Assembly (NCBI RefSeq): GCF_029760955.1
Contig: NZ_CP121682.1
Span: forward strand, 4,092,001-4,156,000
Length of the DNA: 64,000 bases
Reading direction: 5' to 3'
Source of the DNA: Streptomyces cathayae
GTDB taxonomy: Bacteria; Actinomycetota; Actinomycetes; Streptomycetales; Streptomycetaceae
In this document: piece by piece, positions 44,069-53,059 of the stretch
How the letters are laid out: each line of letters opens with the position of its first letter
Position numbering within the stretch: position 1 is the stretch's first letter
Notes under the pieces: model-generated
What the model saw: only the letters and a program-made list of their open reading frames with translations
Database searches by the model: none
What the model was told of the DNA's origin: nothing
Program-made: the position numbers and the translations under genes

Positions 44069-44842
44069 ATGGCGAGGGCAGCCCAGCGGTCCGGGGGCTC
44101 GGCACGCCCCAGCGTCTGGCTGACGGACAGGGCCCGGCACGGCGGACGCGGCGGCGGACAGCCGTCGGGGCTGGACCGGGAGCGGATCACGGAGGCCGCC
44201 GTGCGGCTGCTGGACGCCGAGGGCCTGGACAAGTTCTCCATGCGGCGGCTCGCGGCCGAGCTGAACGTCACGGCGATGTCCGTCTACTGGTACGTCGACA
44301 CCAAGGACGACCTGCTCGAACTCGCCTTGGACACGGCCTACGAGGGTCTCGCCCTGCCCGCCCCGGACGCCGACGAGGACTGGCGCGACCAGGTGCGCGC
44401 GCTGGCCGGGGAGTACCGGGCCATGCTGGTGCGCCACCCCTGGCTGTCGCCGCTGGCCGGGAGGTTCCTCAACATCGGGCCCCGATCGCTGTCGTTCTCC
44501 GGGGCCGTGCAGCAGGTCATCCGCAGGACGGGGCTGCCGGCGCACGGCATCACCGGTGCCATCTCGGCCGTCTTCCAGTTCGTGTACGGATACGGCACGA
44601 TCGAGAGCCACTTCCACACCCGGGTCGCCGCGACCGGGATGACCCCCGACGCATACCACCGGCACGCCATGACCGAGGTGGCGCGGTGGCCGGGTGCCGC
44701 CGGGGTCATCGAGGAGTCGACGAAGGCCATGGAGGCCCGGGGCGGCGACACGGTCGAGGAGATGATGGAGCGGGACTTCGCCTTCGCCCTGGACCTGCTG
44801 GTGGCGGGTATCGAGGTGATGGTGGCGCGGAGCCGGGACTGA
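44069..44842 (+). CDS. TetR-family repressor of the adjacent exporter
   Basis: The 257-residue protein has the TetR HTH (RITEAAVRLLDAEGLDKFSM, RRLAAELNVTAMSVYWYVDT, KDDLLELALD) near residues 40-95 and a TetR_C_1-type ligand domain rich in aromatic residues. The 35-residue basic, Gly-rich N-terminal extension is unusual but in frame with GAAGG before ATG 44069. Likely regulates itself and the exporter through the operator at 42420-42451. Confidence 0.92.
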   Translation: MARAAQRSGGSARPSVWLTDRARHGGRGGGQPSGLDRERITEAAVRLLDAEGLDKFSMRRLAAELNVTAMSVYWYVDTKDDLLELALDTAYEGLALPAPDADEDWRDQVRALAGEYRAMLVRHPWLSPLAGRFLNIGPRSLSFSGAVQQVIRRTGLPAHGITGAISAVFQFVYGYGTIESHFHTRVAATGMTPDAYHRHAMTEVARWPGAAGVIEESTKAMEARGGDTVEEMMERDFAFALDLLVAGIEVMVARSRD

Positions 44843-44878
44843 CCCGCCTCCGCGCTCTCCCCTCGTGCTCCCGGCTCC

Positions 44879-45370
44879 TTACTGCTCGCCCTGCTCGCCC
44901 TGCTTCCCTTCGACCAGCCGCGCCGGGAATCCGCCCGTCGCCACCGGCCCCCACCGCTCGGGGGTGATCCGGATGACCGACTTGCCCTGCTTGACCATGG
45001 CCGCCCGGTACTCGTCCCAGTCGGGGTGTTCCCCGGCGATGTTCCGGTAGTACTCCACCAGCGGCTCCACCGACTCGGGCAGGTCCACGACCTCGGCCGT
45101 GCCGTCGATCTGCACCCAGGGCCCGTTCCACTCGTCGCTGAGGACGATCAGGCTCACCCGGCTGTCCCTCTTGGCGTTGCGCGTCTTGGCGCGTTCCGGG
45201 TAGGTGGAGACCACGATCCGGCCCGAGTCGTCGACCCCGCAGGTCAGCGGGGAGCCCTGGGGACCGCCGTCGGCCCGCCGGGTCAGCAGGATCGCGCGGT
45301 GCCGGGGGCGTACGAAGTCCAGCAACTCGTCGAGCGAGACACGGGTGTTCGTCGCGATGTTCGGTGCCAT
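44879..45370 (-). CDS. PPOX-class F420-dependent enzyme
   Basis: The 163-residue protein has a split-barrel flavin/F420-binding fold: FVRPRHRAILLTRRADGGPQ, GSPLTCGVDDSGRIVVSTYP, ERAKTRNAKRDSRVSLIVLS and VQIDGTAEVVDLPE. It probably reduces an unknown substrate with F420H2. The C-terminal GEQGEQ repeat is a small in-frame duplication. Its ATG is 9 bp after the MFS stop, so it is last gene of the marR-MFS-PPOX operon. Confidence 0.9.
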   Translation of the reverse strand: MAPNIATNTRVSLDELLDFVRPRHRAILLTRRADGGPQGSPLTCGVDDSGRIVVSTYPERAKTRNAKRDSRVSLIVLSDEWNGPWVQIDGTAEVVDLPESVEPLVEYYRNIAGEHPDWDEYRAAMVKQGKSVIRITPERWGPVATGGFPARLVEGKQGEQGEQ

Positions 45371-45379
45371 GGGGGCAGC

Positions 45380-47095
45380 CTAGGCGGATTCGGGGTCCGG
45401 GGAGCGGCGCGACTCCGGGCCGGGGGCCTCGACCGTCGCCGCCGTGGTCGGAGCCGTCCCCGGTCCCGTCGCCGCCGCGGTCGTCGCCGGTACCCGGGCC
45501 TCGACGGCCTGGGTCAGCGCGCCCGTGGTCCGCAGCGGGACCTCCTTGATGAACAGGGTCACCAGGAAGGCGAGGAACGCGACCGGGGCGACGTACAGGA
45601 AGATGTCGGCGATGCCGTGTCCGTAGGCGCTCTCCAGCCAGGTGCGGATGCCCGCGGGCAGCAGGTCCATGTCCGGCAGTTCACCGGAGCCGAGCGCCTT
45701 GGCGGCACCGGCCTGCTCCTGCGGGCTCAGCGTGCCGATGGTCTCCTCGGCGTAGTGGCTGATCCGGGTCGTCATCACGGAGCCGAGCACCGAGACGCCC
45801 ACCGCGCCGCCGAGCGACCGGAAGAAGGTGACGACCGAACTGGCGGCACCGAGGTCGCTCGGGGCGACCTGGTTCTGGGTGGCCAGCACCAGGTTCTGCA
45901 TCATCATGCCGACGCCGAGACCCATGAGCGCCATGAAGACGCCGATGTGCCAGTACGGGGTGTCGTAGCGCATGGTGCCGAGCAGTCCCAGGCCGGCGGT
46001 CAGCAGCGCACCGCCGGAGACCAGCCAGGCCTTCCACTTGCCGGTCCGGGTGATGATCAGACCGGAGACGGTCGAGGACACGAACAGGCCGGCGATCATC
46101 GGGATGGTCAGGACGCCCGACATGGTCGGGGACTCGTTCCGCGCCAGCTGGAAGTACTGACTGAAGAAGATGGTGCCGGCGAACATCCCGATACCGACGA
46201 ACAGCGAGGCGACCGAGGCCAGCGTGATGGTGCTGTTGCGGAACAGCCGCAGCGGGATGATCGGCTCGGAGGCCTTCGTCTCGGTGAAGAGGAAGACCAG
46301 GGTGAGCAGGAACGCGCCCCCGAGCATCACGTACGTCTGCCAGGACAGCCAGGCGAACCTGTTGTCCGCGAAGGTGACCCAGATCAGCAGCAGGCTGACG
46401 GCCGCGGTGATGAAGAAGGCGCCGGCCCAGTCGACCTTCACCTTGCGCCTGGTCTCCGGCAGGTGCAGCGTCTTCTGCAGGACGACCAGGGCGATCAGCG
46501 CGAACGGCACACCGACGTACAGGCACCAGCGCCAGCCGAGCCAGGAGGTGTCGGTGATCACGCCGCCGACCAGCGGGCCGCCCACGGTCGCGACCGCGAA
46601 GACCGCGCCCAGGTAGCCGGAGTAACGGCCGCGTTCCCGGGGGGAGATCATCGCGGCCATGATGATCTGGGCCAGCGCGGTCAGCCCGCCGGCGCCCAGC
46701 CCCTGGACGACCCGGGCCCCGATCAGCATGCCGGAGTTCTGCGCCATGCCGGCGAACACGGAGCCCAGGAGGAAGATCACCAGGGCCAGCTGGACCAGCA
46801 CCTTCTTGCTGACCAGGTCGGCCAGCTTGCCCCACAGGGGGGTGGACGCCGTCATCGACAGCAGCGCGGCCGTCACGACCCAGGTGTAGGCGCTCTGGCC
46901 GCCGCCGAGGTCGGTGATGATCTGAGGCAGGGCGTTGGAGACGATGGTGGAGGACAGGATCGCGGCGAACATGCCGAGCAGCAGGCCCGACAGTGCCTCC
47001 AGGATCTGCCGGTGGGTCATCGGGGCAGTGCTGTCCGTGGAGCCTCCCCCGTGCTTGGCATGATCCCGCACACCGGTCGGTGTGGTCGTTGCCAT
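45380..47095 (-). CDS. MFS drug exporter, DHA2 type, MarR-controlled
   Basis: The 571-residue protein has 14 helices, motif LLGMFAAILSSTIVSNALPQ, motif A (PLWGKLADLVSKKVLVQLAL) and motif C (VGGPLVGGVITDTSWLGWRW). The roughly 45-residue C-terminal tail is Pro/Ala/Thr-rich and likely disordered. GAAGGAAG precedes ATG 47095. It follows the marR gene by 13 bp and precedes the F420-type gene, suggesting one unit for export and reduction of a toxic compound. Confidence 0.93.
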   Translation of the reverse strand: MATTTPTGVRDHAKHGGGSTDSTAPMTHRQILEALSGLLLGMFAAILSSTIVSNALPQIITDLGGGQSAYTWVVTAALLSMTASTPLWGKLADLVSKKVLVQLALVIFLLGSVFAGMAQNSGMLIGARVVQGLGAGGLTALAQIIMAAMISPRERGRYSGYLGAVFAVATVGGPLVGGVITDTSWLGWRWCLYVGVPFALIALVVLQKTLHLPETRRKVKVDWAGAFFITAAVSLLLIWVTFADNRFAWLSWQTYVMLGGAFLLTLVFLFTETKASEPIIPLRLFRNSTITLASVASLFVGIGMFAGTIFFSQYFQLARNESPTMSGVLTIPMIAGLFVSSTVSGLIITRTGKWKAWLVSGGALLTAGLGLLGTMRYDTPYWHIGVFMALMGLGVGMMMQNLVLATQNQVAPSDLGAASSVVTFFRSLGGAVGVSVLGSVMTTRISHYAEETIGTLSPQEQAGAAKALGSGELPDMDLLPAGIRTWLESAYGHGIADIFLYVAPVAFLAFLVTLFIKEVPLRTTGALTQAVEARVPATTAAATGPGTAPTTAATVEAPGPESRRSPDPESA

Positions 47096-47108
47096 GGGCT
47101 TCCTTCTC

Positions 47109-47603
47109 TTAGACGTGCGCGGGCGTGTACGTGGTCTCCGCGGGGCCGGGAGGCGGCGTCGCACGGGGCGTGGGGCGGCAGTCACCGAAGCTGTCCCTGA
47201 GCCGGGCCATGAGCTGGGTGAGCTGTCCGATCTCCTCTTCGGACCAGTGGTCCAGGCGCTCGGCGAGCAGGTGCGTGGTCTGCCGGAACAGCTCGTCGAG
47301 CCGGGCGTGGCCCGCCGGGGTGACACGCAGGATGCGGGAGCGCTTGTCGGCCGGGTCGGGGGAGCGCTCGATCCACCCGCGCTCGACCAGATGGGCGACG
47401 TGGCGGCTGGTGACCGACAGATCGAGGACGAGCAGCTCGGCGAGCCTGCTCATGTGCATGTCGCCGTGGCGGCCGAGTGCCGTCAGCACGGCGGCGGAGC
47501 CGCTGTGACAGTCGGCCGGCATGTTCCGGCGGAGCTCCCGCTTCACCGCGCTGAAAGCACTGAGCTGCCGTACGAGCTCCTCGTACTGCGCCTGCCCGGC
47601 CAT
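47109..47603 (-). CDS. MarR-family regulator
   Basis: The 164-residue protein has a MarR winged helix: SGSAAVLTALGRHGDMHMSR, LAELLVLDLSVTSRHVAHLV, ERGWIERSPDPADKRSRILR, VTPAGHARLDEL. GGAGG lies 4 nt before ATG 47603. First gene of the operon; its own promoter contains a GTTGC/GCAAC palindrome. Confidence 0.93.
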   Translation of the reverse strand: MAGQAQYEELVRQLSAFSAVKRELRRNMPADCHSGSAAVLTALGRHGDMHMSRLAELLVLDLSVTSRHVAHLVERGWIERSPDPADKRSRILRVTPAGHARLDELFRQTTHLLAERLDHWSEEEIGQLTQLMARLRDSFGDCRPTPRATPPPGPAETTYTPAHV

Positions 47604-47617
47604 CACACCTCCCATTT

Positions 47618-47632
47618 GTTGCTTAGGGCAAC
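47618..47632. promoter_or_regulatory. MarR operator candidate
   Basis: GTTGC-TTAGG-GCAAC, a 15-bp palindrome of the size MarR proteins bind, sits just upstream of the marR start. A second element, ACTTG/CAAGT, occurs at 47686-47702. Confidence 0.6.
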
Positions 47633-47863
47633 GATAGAAGTGGATGGTTGCCACAGACAAGTAAAACGGGGGTCGGGCGCCTTAAAACTTGGCAAAGGCA
47701 AGTATTGCGAATCGTAAACCTGCAGGTGAGTGCCCTGTCGCCGCGTGCTCAGGAGCGGGCGTCCCCCGCCCGAGGCCGGGCCGGCCGACGGCGGACGCGG
47801 TCAGGCGCGTTATGTACGCCCCCACTTGGGGCCCGCGTCGGCAATTCGCTAGTGTCTCGGGCC

Positions 47864-48061
47864 ATGGCTAACTCCCAGGCCCCCCAGGGCAACCACGACC
47901 CCGCCGGCAGCACGCAGATGTTCCGCGCGTTCGTCGACGACGCCCCTCAGGGGCAGCAGGCCGCCGCGACGAGCGGTGGCGGTCCGCGTATCGGCCTGAT
48001 CATCGGTGTCGTCGCCGTGGTGGCGATCGTCGCGGCGGTGGCCTGGCTGGCACTGACCTGA
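47864..48061 (+). CDS. Small tail-anchored membrane protein
   Basis: The 65-residue protein has a polar N-terminal 40 residues (GSTQMFRAFVDDAPQGQQAA) and one C-terminal membrane helix (IGLIIGVVAVVAIVAAVAWL). Small conserved-type Streptomyces protein; function unknown. Convergent with the sigma-factor gene. Confidence 0.75.
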   Translation: MANSQAPQGNHDPAGSTQMFRAFVDDAPQGQQAAATSGGGPRIGLIIGVVAVVAIVAAVAWLALT

Positions 48062-48208
48062 CGACCGGACACGCGGAGGCCGCCGTCACGCCCGCGAGGG
48101 GCGTTCCGGCGGCCAGAGGTCCGCGTTCCCGGGGCTGAGGCTCCGGGACGGCGCGGCGGCGGTCGCCGACGCGCCGCCGACCGGTGGCTCAGCCGTGCTC
48201 AGTCGTAC

Positions 48209-49111
48209 TCAGTCCGAGATGAGGCCCTCACGCAGCTGGCCCAGGGTCCGGGTGAGCAGCCGGGAGACGTGCATCTGGGAGATGCCGACCTCCTCGCCGA
48301 TCTGCGACTGGGTCATGTTGGCGAAGAACCGCAGCATGATGATCCGCCGCTCGCGCGGCGGCAGCTTGGCGAGCAGCGGCTTGAGCGACTCCCGGTACTC
48401 CACGCCCTCCAGTGCCGTGTCCTCGTAGCCGAGGCGGTCCGCGAGGGAGCCCTCGCCGCCGTCGTCCTCGGGGGCCGGGGAGTCCAGTGAGGACGCCGTG
48501 TACGCGTTGCCGACCGCGAGGCCGTCGACGACGTCCTCCTCCGACACGCCCAGCACCGCGGCGAGTTCGGGAACCGTCGGGGAGCGGTCGAGCTTCTGGG
48601 AGAGCTCGTCGCCGGCCTTCGTGAGCGCCAGGCGCAGCTCCTGCAGCCGGCGCGGCACCCGTACCGACCACGACGTGTCGCGGAAGAACCGCTTGATCTC
48701 GCCGACCACCGTCGGCATCGCGAACGTCGGGAACTCCACGCCCCGCTCGCAGTCGAAGCGGTCGATCGCCTTGATCAGCCCGATGGTGCCGACCTGGACG
48801 ATGTCCTCCATCGGCTCGTTGCGCGAGCGGAAGCGCGCTGCGGCGTACCGCACCAGCGGGAGGTTGAGTTCGATCAGGGTGTCCCGGACGTAGCCGCGCT
48901 CCGGGCTGTCCTCGTCGAGTGCGGCGAGCCGCAGGAACAGGGAGCGGGACAGGGTGCGGGTGTCGATGGCCGCCGTGTCCGGAAGCTGTGGAGCGGGCGC
49001 GGCCGCGAGGGCCGGGACGTCATCGATGGGGCCGAGTGAGTCGAGAGCATTGGGAGCTGTCTCGCTCTCCGCGAGCGTGAGCACCTTCGAGCTGCCCTGG
49101 TCTGCGGACAT
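48209..49111 (-). CDS. SigB/SigF-family RNA polymerase sigma factor
   Basis: The 300-residue protein has sigma-70 region 2 ([40 protein letters not shown]), region 3 ([20 protein letters not shown]) and region 4 ([20 protein letters not shown]). The [13 protein letters not shown] signature marks the SigB/F/G subfamily governing sporulation and stress in Streptomyces. Start ATG 49111 after GGGGGTGG. The paralog at 49358-50317 lies directly upstream; no anti-sigma gene is adjacent, so partner-switching regulators must be encoded elsewhere. By position it is probably the sigF or sigN orthologue. Confidence 0.93.
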   Translation of the reverse strand: MSADQGSSKVLTLAESETAPNALDSLGPIDDVPALAAAPAPQLPDTAAIDTRTLSRSLFLRLAALDEDSPERGYVRDTLIELNLPLVRYAAARFRSRNEPMEDIVQVGTIGLIKAIDRFDCERGVEFPTFAMPTVVGEIKRFFRDTSWSVRVPRRLQELRLALTKAGDELSQKLDRSPTVPELAAVLGVSEEDVVDGLAVGNAYTASSLDSPAPEDDGGEGSLADRLGYEDTALEGVEYRESLKPLLAKLPPRERRIIMLRFFANMTQSQIGEEVGISQMHVSRLLTRTLGQLREGLISD

Positions 49112-49357
49112 GCCACCCCCTTTGGGTCGCGGGACGGTCGGGGCGAACGTTCCCGTCCGAGGAACGCAGCCCTCACCTGAATACCGGAGCCGGAGCCTCG
49201 GCAAACGCGCTTCCCGCAGAATGTCACATGTCGGCAACGCGCTGTAGTGACATGTCGACATCCGAGTGACGAACCAGCTCTGAAAACAAGGGAACTGGCG
49301 GTGTTTCAGCCTGGAAGCGACCGGATGGGCACTAATGAGCGATTATCCCCTTTGGGG

Positions 49358-50317
49358 TTACGCGTCGATCCTGTTCGCGGACCGCAGTCGCTGAAAGCTG
49401 CGCGCGAGCAGCCGGGACACGTGCATCTGCGAGACGCCGAGCTCCACACTGATCTGCGACTGGGTGAGATTGCTGTAGTACCGCAGGAGCAGGATCCGCT
49501 GCTCCCGCTCGGGCAGTTGGACGAGCAGGTGCCGGACGAGGTCGCGGTGCTCGACGCCGTCCAGCGCCGGATCCTCGTAGCCGAGCCGGTCCAGCAGGCC
49601 AGGGAGTCCGTCGCCCTCCTGCGCGGCCTCGAGGGAGGCCGCGTGGTACGACCGCCCGGCCTCGATGCAGGAGAGCACGTCCTCCTCGCTGATGCGCAGC
49701 CGTTCGGCGATCTCGGCGGTCGTCGGGGAGCGTCCGAAGGCGGTCGTGAGGTCCTCGGTGGCGCTGTTGACCTGCACCCACAACTCGTGCAGCCGGCGCG
49801 GCACGTGGACGGTGCGGACGTTGTCGCGGAAGTACCGCTTGATCTCGCCGATCACCGTGGGCATCGCGAAGGTCGGGAACTGCACGCCCCGCTCCGGGTC
49901 GAAGCGGTCGATGGCGTTGATGAGCCCGATGGTGCCGACCTGGATCACGTCCTCCATCGGCTCGTTGCGGGAGCGGAAGCGGGCGGCGGCGTAGCGCACG
50001 AGCGGCAGGTTGGCCTCGATGAGCGCCGTGCGCACCCGGGTGTGCTCCGGCGTGCCCGGCTCGAGATCCTTGAGCTGGGCGAACAGCACCTGGGTCAGGG
50101 CCCGGGTGTCGGCACCGCGACGCTTGGCCGGCGACAGTGCGGGCGCGGGCGGGGCTGCGGGGGGCTGCGTGGAGGGGGGAGTCGGGTTCGGGGCCGGGGC
50201 GGTCGAGTCCGGGGACTGAGCCGGAGCCGGGGTCAGGGCGGACACCTGGTCCTGGGGCGGCGCAGTACTGGCCGACACGGTCAACGCCACCTCTTCATCG
50301 GTCGACTCATCCGTCAA
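49358..50317 (-). CDS. SigB/SigF-family RNA polymerase sigma factor, tandem paralog
   Basis: The 319-residue protein is closely related to its neighbour: identical SRNEPMED and [15 protein letters not shown] motifs in regions 2 and 4. It differs by a Pro/Ala/Thr-rich N-terminal 65 residues. The frame opens with TTG at 50317; no ATG precedes conserved sequence, so the true start may be this TTG or a GTG within the first 13 codons. Separate promoter region (about 245 bp gap to the next sigma gene). Conserved pair in Streptomyces (sigN/sigF locus). Confidence 0.9.
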   Translation of the reverse strand: MTDESTDEEVALTVSASTAPPQDQVSALTPAPAQSPDSTAPAPNPTPPSTQPPAAPPAPALSPAKRRGADTRALTQVLFAQLKDLEPGTPEHTRVRTALIEANLPLVRYAAARFRSRNEPMEDVIQVGTIGLINAIDRFDPERGVQFPTFAMPTVIGEIKRYFRDNVRTVHVPRRLHELWVQVNSATEDLTTAFGRSPTTAEIAERLRISEEDVLSCIEAGRSYHAASLEAAQEGDGLPGLLDRLGYEDPALDGVEHRDLVRHLLVQLPEREQRILLLRYYSNLTQSQISVELGVSQMHVSRLLARSFQRLRSANRIDA

Positions 50318-50405
50318 AAGCGGTCATAGCATCACAAGACATGCTCACTGTGTGCAAGCACCGCATATTCCGTGTTGAGGGGCGGTTCATTCCCAAGGGC
50401 GCGCA

Positions 50406-50436
50406 AAAGCCCTCCACCGTCATGGTGGAGGGCTTT
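50406..50436. terminator. Terminator after the Dabb gene
   Basis: AAAGCCCTCCACC and GGTGGAGGGCTTT form a 13-bp stem with a 5-nt loop; A and T runs on both sides allow action in both directions. Confidence 0.92.
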
Positions 50437-50448
50437 CGGGGCGGAGGC

Positions 50449-50742
50449 TCAGAACGCGTAGTCGGCGATCACCCACGTGGCGAACTCGCGCCACAGCCCG
50501 ACGCCCGCCTGATGCTTCGGGTGCTCCACGTACCGGCTCAGCGCCTCGGCGTCCTCGAACGCCGAGTTGATGGCGAAGTCGTAGGCGATGGGCCGGTCGC
50601 TGATGTTCCAGGCGCACTCCCAGAAACGGATCTCCGGGATCTCGCCGTCGAGCGAACGGAACGCCTCCACGCCCCGCACGACGCGCGGATCGTCGCGCTC
50701 GACGCCCTCGTTCAGCTTGAAGAGGACCAGGTGGCGGATCAT
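50449..50742 (-). CDS. Dabb-family stress-responsive protein
   Basis: The 97-residue dimeric alpha-beta barrel protein begins IRHLVLFKLNEGVERDDPRV and includes IRFWECAWNISDRPIAYDFA and FEDAEALSRYVEHPKHQAGV, the standard Dabb pattern. Function undefined. Its ATG overlaps the stop of the small membrane gene upstream, so the two are coupled. Confidence 0.9.
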   Translation of the reverse strand: MIRHLVLFKLNEGVERDDPRVVRGVEAFRSLDGEIPEIRFWECAWNISDRPIAYDFAINSAFEDAEALSRYVEHPKHQAGVGLWREFATWVIADYAF

Positions 50743-50918
50743 CAGCCTCCTCCGTTCGCGATCCAGGTCATGAAGTCACCGACGGCGTTCGCGGCGTCGG
50801 AGATGCCCTCGAACACTATCTGGACGTAGCCGGTCGCCTTGAGGGGATCCGTGATGATCACATACAGCGCGAAGACCGCGAGGACATAGATGGCGATCCT
50901 CTTCGCGTTCACCGCCAT
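50742..50918 (-). CDS. Small single-helix membrane protein coupled to the Dabb gene
   Basis: A 58-residue frame from ATG 50918, after GGGGGAGGG: AVNAKRIAIYVLAVFALYVI as the N-terminal membrane helix, then TDPLKATGYVQIVFEGISDA and a short Gly-rich end. Strong ribosome-binding site and 1-bp overlap with the Dabb start support it. Function unknown. Confidence 0.8.
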   Translation of the reverse strand: MAVNAKRIAIYVLAVFALYVIITDPLKATGYVQIVFEGISDAANAVGDFMTWIANGGG

Positions 50919-51023
50919 CGCGGCCCTCCCCCTGTCACTGTGGTGCACCGGCGTCACCCGTACGCGCCGAGCGGGCCCATGATCGCACGAAGGGCCCCGT
51001 CTGACGACGGGGCCCTTCACCGG

Positions 51024-51108
51024 CGGTAGCGGTGGGATTTGAACCCACGGTGACTTGCGCCACACTCGCTTTCGAGGCGAGCTCCTTCGGCCGCTCGGAC
51101 ACGCTACC
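51024..51108 (-). tRNA. tRNA-Ser(CGA)
   Basis: Reading the minus strand: acceptor GGTAGCG/CGCTACC, anticodon stem CTCGC/GCGAG with loop CTCGAAA (anticodon CGA), long variable arm, T-arm GTGGGTTCAAATCCCAC, discriminator G. Confidence 0.95.
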
Positions 51109-51153
51109 GAGGGAGACCTTACAGCACGGGGCGCGATGGTTTGAAATCGGTAT

Positions 51154-51609
51154 TCAACGGTTCCGGAAGAACGCCGTGAGCAGGTCGGCGCACTCCTCGG
51201 CGAGCACTCCCTCGACGACTTCCGGCCGGTGGTTGAGCCGCCGGTCGCGGACGACGTCCCAGAGGGAGCCGACCGCGCCGGCCTTTTCGTCCCGGGCGCC
51301 GTAGACGACCCGGTCCACCCGCGACTGCTGGATCGCGCCCGCGCACATCGTGCACGGCTCCAGCGTCACCACGAGGGTGCAGCCGGCCAGCCGCCACTCC
51401 CCCAGCTTCGCGGCGGCCCGCCTCAGGGCGAGCAGTTCCGCGTGGGCCGTGGGGTCGGGGCCGGCCTCGCGCTCGTTGTGCCCGGAGGCCAGCACGGTGC
51501 TGCCGTCCGGGGCCAGCACGACCGCGCCGACGGGCACGTCCCCGCCCCGGACGGCCAGTTCGGCCTCGTCCAGGGCGAGCCGCATCGCGGCCCGCCAGGG
51601 GTCGCGCAC
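51154..51609 (-). CDS. tadA: tRNA-specific adenosine deaminase TadA
   Basis: The 151-residue enzyme converts A34 to inosine in tRNA-Arg(ACG). Zinc-site motifs are HAELLALRRAA (His-Ala-Glu) and VVTLEPCTMCAGAI (PCxxC). Target tRNA-Arg(ACG) is encoded in this window at 30779. GTG 51609 is the only start downstream of the previous stop; it lies 26 bp after the associated-protein gene. Confidence 0.95.
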   Translation of the reverse strand: MRDPWRAAMRLALDEAELAVRGGDVPVGAVVLAPDGSTVLASGHNEREAGPDPTAHAELLALRRAAAKLGEWRLAGCTLVVTLEPCTMCAGAIQQSRVDRVVYGARDEKAGAVGSLWDVVRDRRLNHRPEVVEGVLAEECADLLTAFFRNR

Positions 51610-51635
51610 CGGGTCGGTCGGGCGGGTGTTCCCGG

Positions 51636-52184
51636 TCAGCGGACGGTCTCCAGGACCTCGGAGACACCCAGGACCTCGGCGATCTCGCCGAGCGCGTCCC
51701 CGGACAGCGAGCGCAGCTCCTTCTCGCTCACACCCAGGTCGTCCAGGACCCGGGCGTCGCCGACCGGCCCGTGCGGCACGGGCTCGCCGGAGCCGGAGTC
51801 CGCGACGGCCTCGTCGGCGCTGTCAGCGTCGTCGGCGTCCGGTTCACCGTCCTCCGTGCCGTCGAGGTCGAGGGCGTCCAGATCGGGGCCGTCGTCGCCG
51901 GGCTGCCGGCCGAGCAGTTCGTCGGTGAGCAGGATCTCGCCGTAACTGCTGCGGGCGGCGGCCGCGGCGTCGGACACGTAGATGCGAGGGTCCTCCTCGC
52001 CGTCCACGCGGACGACGCCGAACCAGCCGTCCTCCTGCTCGATCAGTACGAGCACCGTGTCCTCGTCGGGTGCGGCCTGCCGGGCCAGGTCGGCCAGATC
52101 CGACAGGGTCTCCACATCGTCGAGTTCCGTGTCGCTCGCTTCCCACCCGTCTTCGGTGCGCGCGAGCAGTGCGGCGAAGTACAC
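51636..52184 (-). CDS. tRNA adenosine deaminase-associated protein
   Basis: The 182-residue acidic protein starts YFAALLARTEDGWEASDTEL and contains DTVLVLIEQEDGWFGVVRVD, matching the actinobacterial family always found beside tadA. The middle is Asp/Glu-rich (residues about 95-140), and the end has VSEKELRSLSGDALGEIAEV. Probably a partner of TadA; role not established. GTG 52184 start; GGGAGAGTCAC upstream. Confidence 0.9.
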   Translation of the reverse strand: MYFAALLARTEDGWEASDTELDDVETLSDLADLARQAAPDEDTVLVLIEQEDGWFGVVRVDGEEDPRIYVSDAAAAARSSYGEILLTDELLGRQPGDDGPDLDALDLDGTEDGEPDADDADSADEAVADSGSGEPVPHGPVGDARVLDDLGVSEKELRSLSGDALGEIAEVLGVSEVLETVR

Positions 52185-52546
52185 CGTGACTCTCCCACTG
52201 GTCTTAGGTGTGCCGGTCGGGGGTCCCCCCGGCGGAGGTTGCGGACGGGGACTGCTCTTCGAGCCCGCCCCCGCCCACTCGGAATCGTGGCAGAAACAAG
52301 GCCGTCAGGGGATGTCTTCGGCCCCCTGTGTCCGGCAGTTTTGCACCCACGCCGCCGAGGTGTTCCCGCAGGGAACCCGCCGACGTGCTCGCCCTCGCCA
52401 TACGCGGATCGTACGCGGCTCTGCCCGTCCAGCCCGTAGGGCCACCGCGGTAAACACCCGCATGCATCGTGCGCTTCCCGCACCCGGCTCACCCGTTCGG
52501 TGCCGTGCCCACCGGGGGGCCTGGCGGGGGATCCCCTGCGGGGGCG
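52185..52546. other. Intergenic region without supported gene
   Basis: Promoter region for the tad pair on the left and the 3' side of a minus-strand hypothetical on the right. Nothing else supported. Confidence 0.5.
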
Positions 52547-52924
52547 CTACCAGCGGAAGGAGCGCATGCGCATCGCGTGCCGCAGCCGGGCCGCCTTGGC
52601 GCGGCGCGGCTGGACCCGGTTGCGCAGTTCCTTGGCCTCGGCGAGTTCGCGCAGGAACCGGGCACGGCGCTGCCGCCGCTCGGCCTCCGTCTCGTCCGCC
52701 CCGGGCGGGCCGGTCATGCCGGGTACCCCGGACACCCCGGACACGTGGGACCCCTCCGATCCGCCGGCCGTACCGGTCATGCCGGATGCGCCGGATACGC
52801 CGCGCATGCTGCCGGCTGCCCCGCCGCTTCCGCGCGTGTCGGATGTACCGGGTGCCCCGGGCGTTCCGGATGGTCCGGTTGTCCTGCGTGTCGACGGCTC
52901 GTCTCGGGAATCCCGCTCAGGCAT
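52547..52924 (-). CDS. Hypothetical protein with conserved basic C-terminus
   Basis: The 125-residue product has a low-complexity middle of repeated Gly-Met-Thr-Gly, Val-Ser-Gly and Pro-Gly units (residues about 18-75) and a basic helical end (ARFLRELAEAKELRNRVQPR, RAKAARLRHAMRMRSFRW). Only the end looks conserved in Streptomyces; the repeat section is probably variable in length. Start ATG 52924 is the first sensible one; the frame upstream is antisense to upp. Confidence 0.65.
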   Translation of the reverse strand: MPERDSRDEPSTRRTTGPSGTPGAPGTSDTRGSGGAAGSMRGVSGASGMTGTAGGSEGSHVSGVSGVPGMTGPPGADETEAERRQRRARFLRELAEAKELRNRVQPRRAKAARLRHAMRMRSFRW

Positions 52925-53059
52925 TGCTTCATCACCCCAGTCCGTCCCTCCCACTTTCCCCCGGACAGGCGGTTTGACGCCAGCGAAGGAGTGGTGGCGG
53001 GCCGAAGGGCTTGCCCCCACGGGGAACAGGGCCCGGCTCGGCCCGGTTAATGTGGGGAC

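Noticed and set aside
49247..50329. 360-residue plus-strand frame across the upstream sigma factor gene
   Set aside because: Antisense shadow of the sigma gene, whose conserved regions 2 and 4 are unmistakable.
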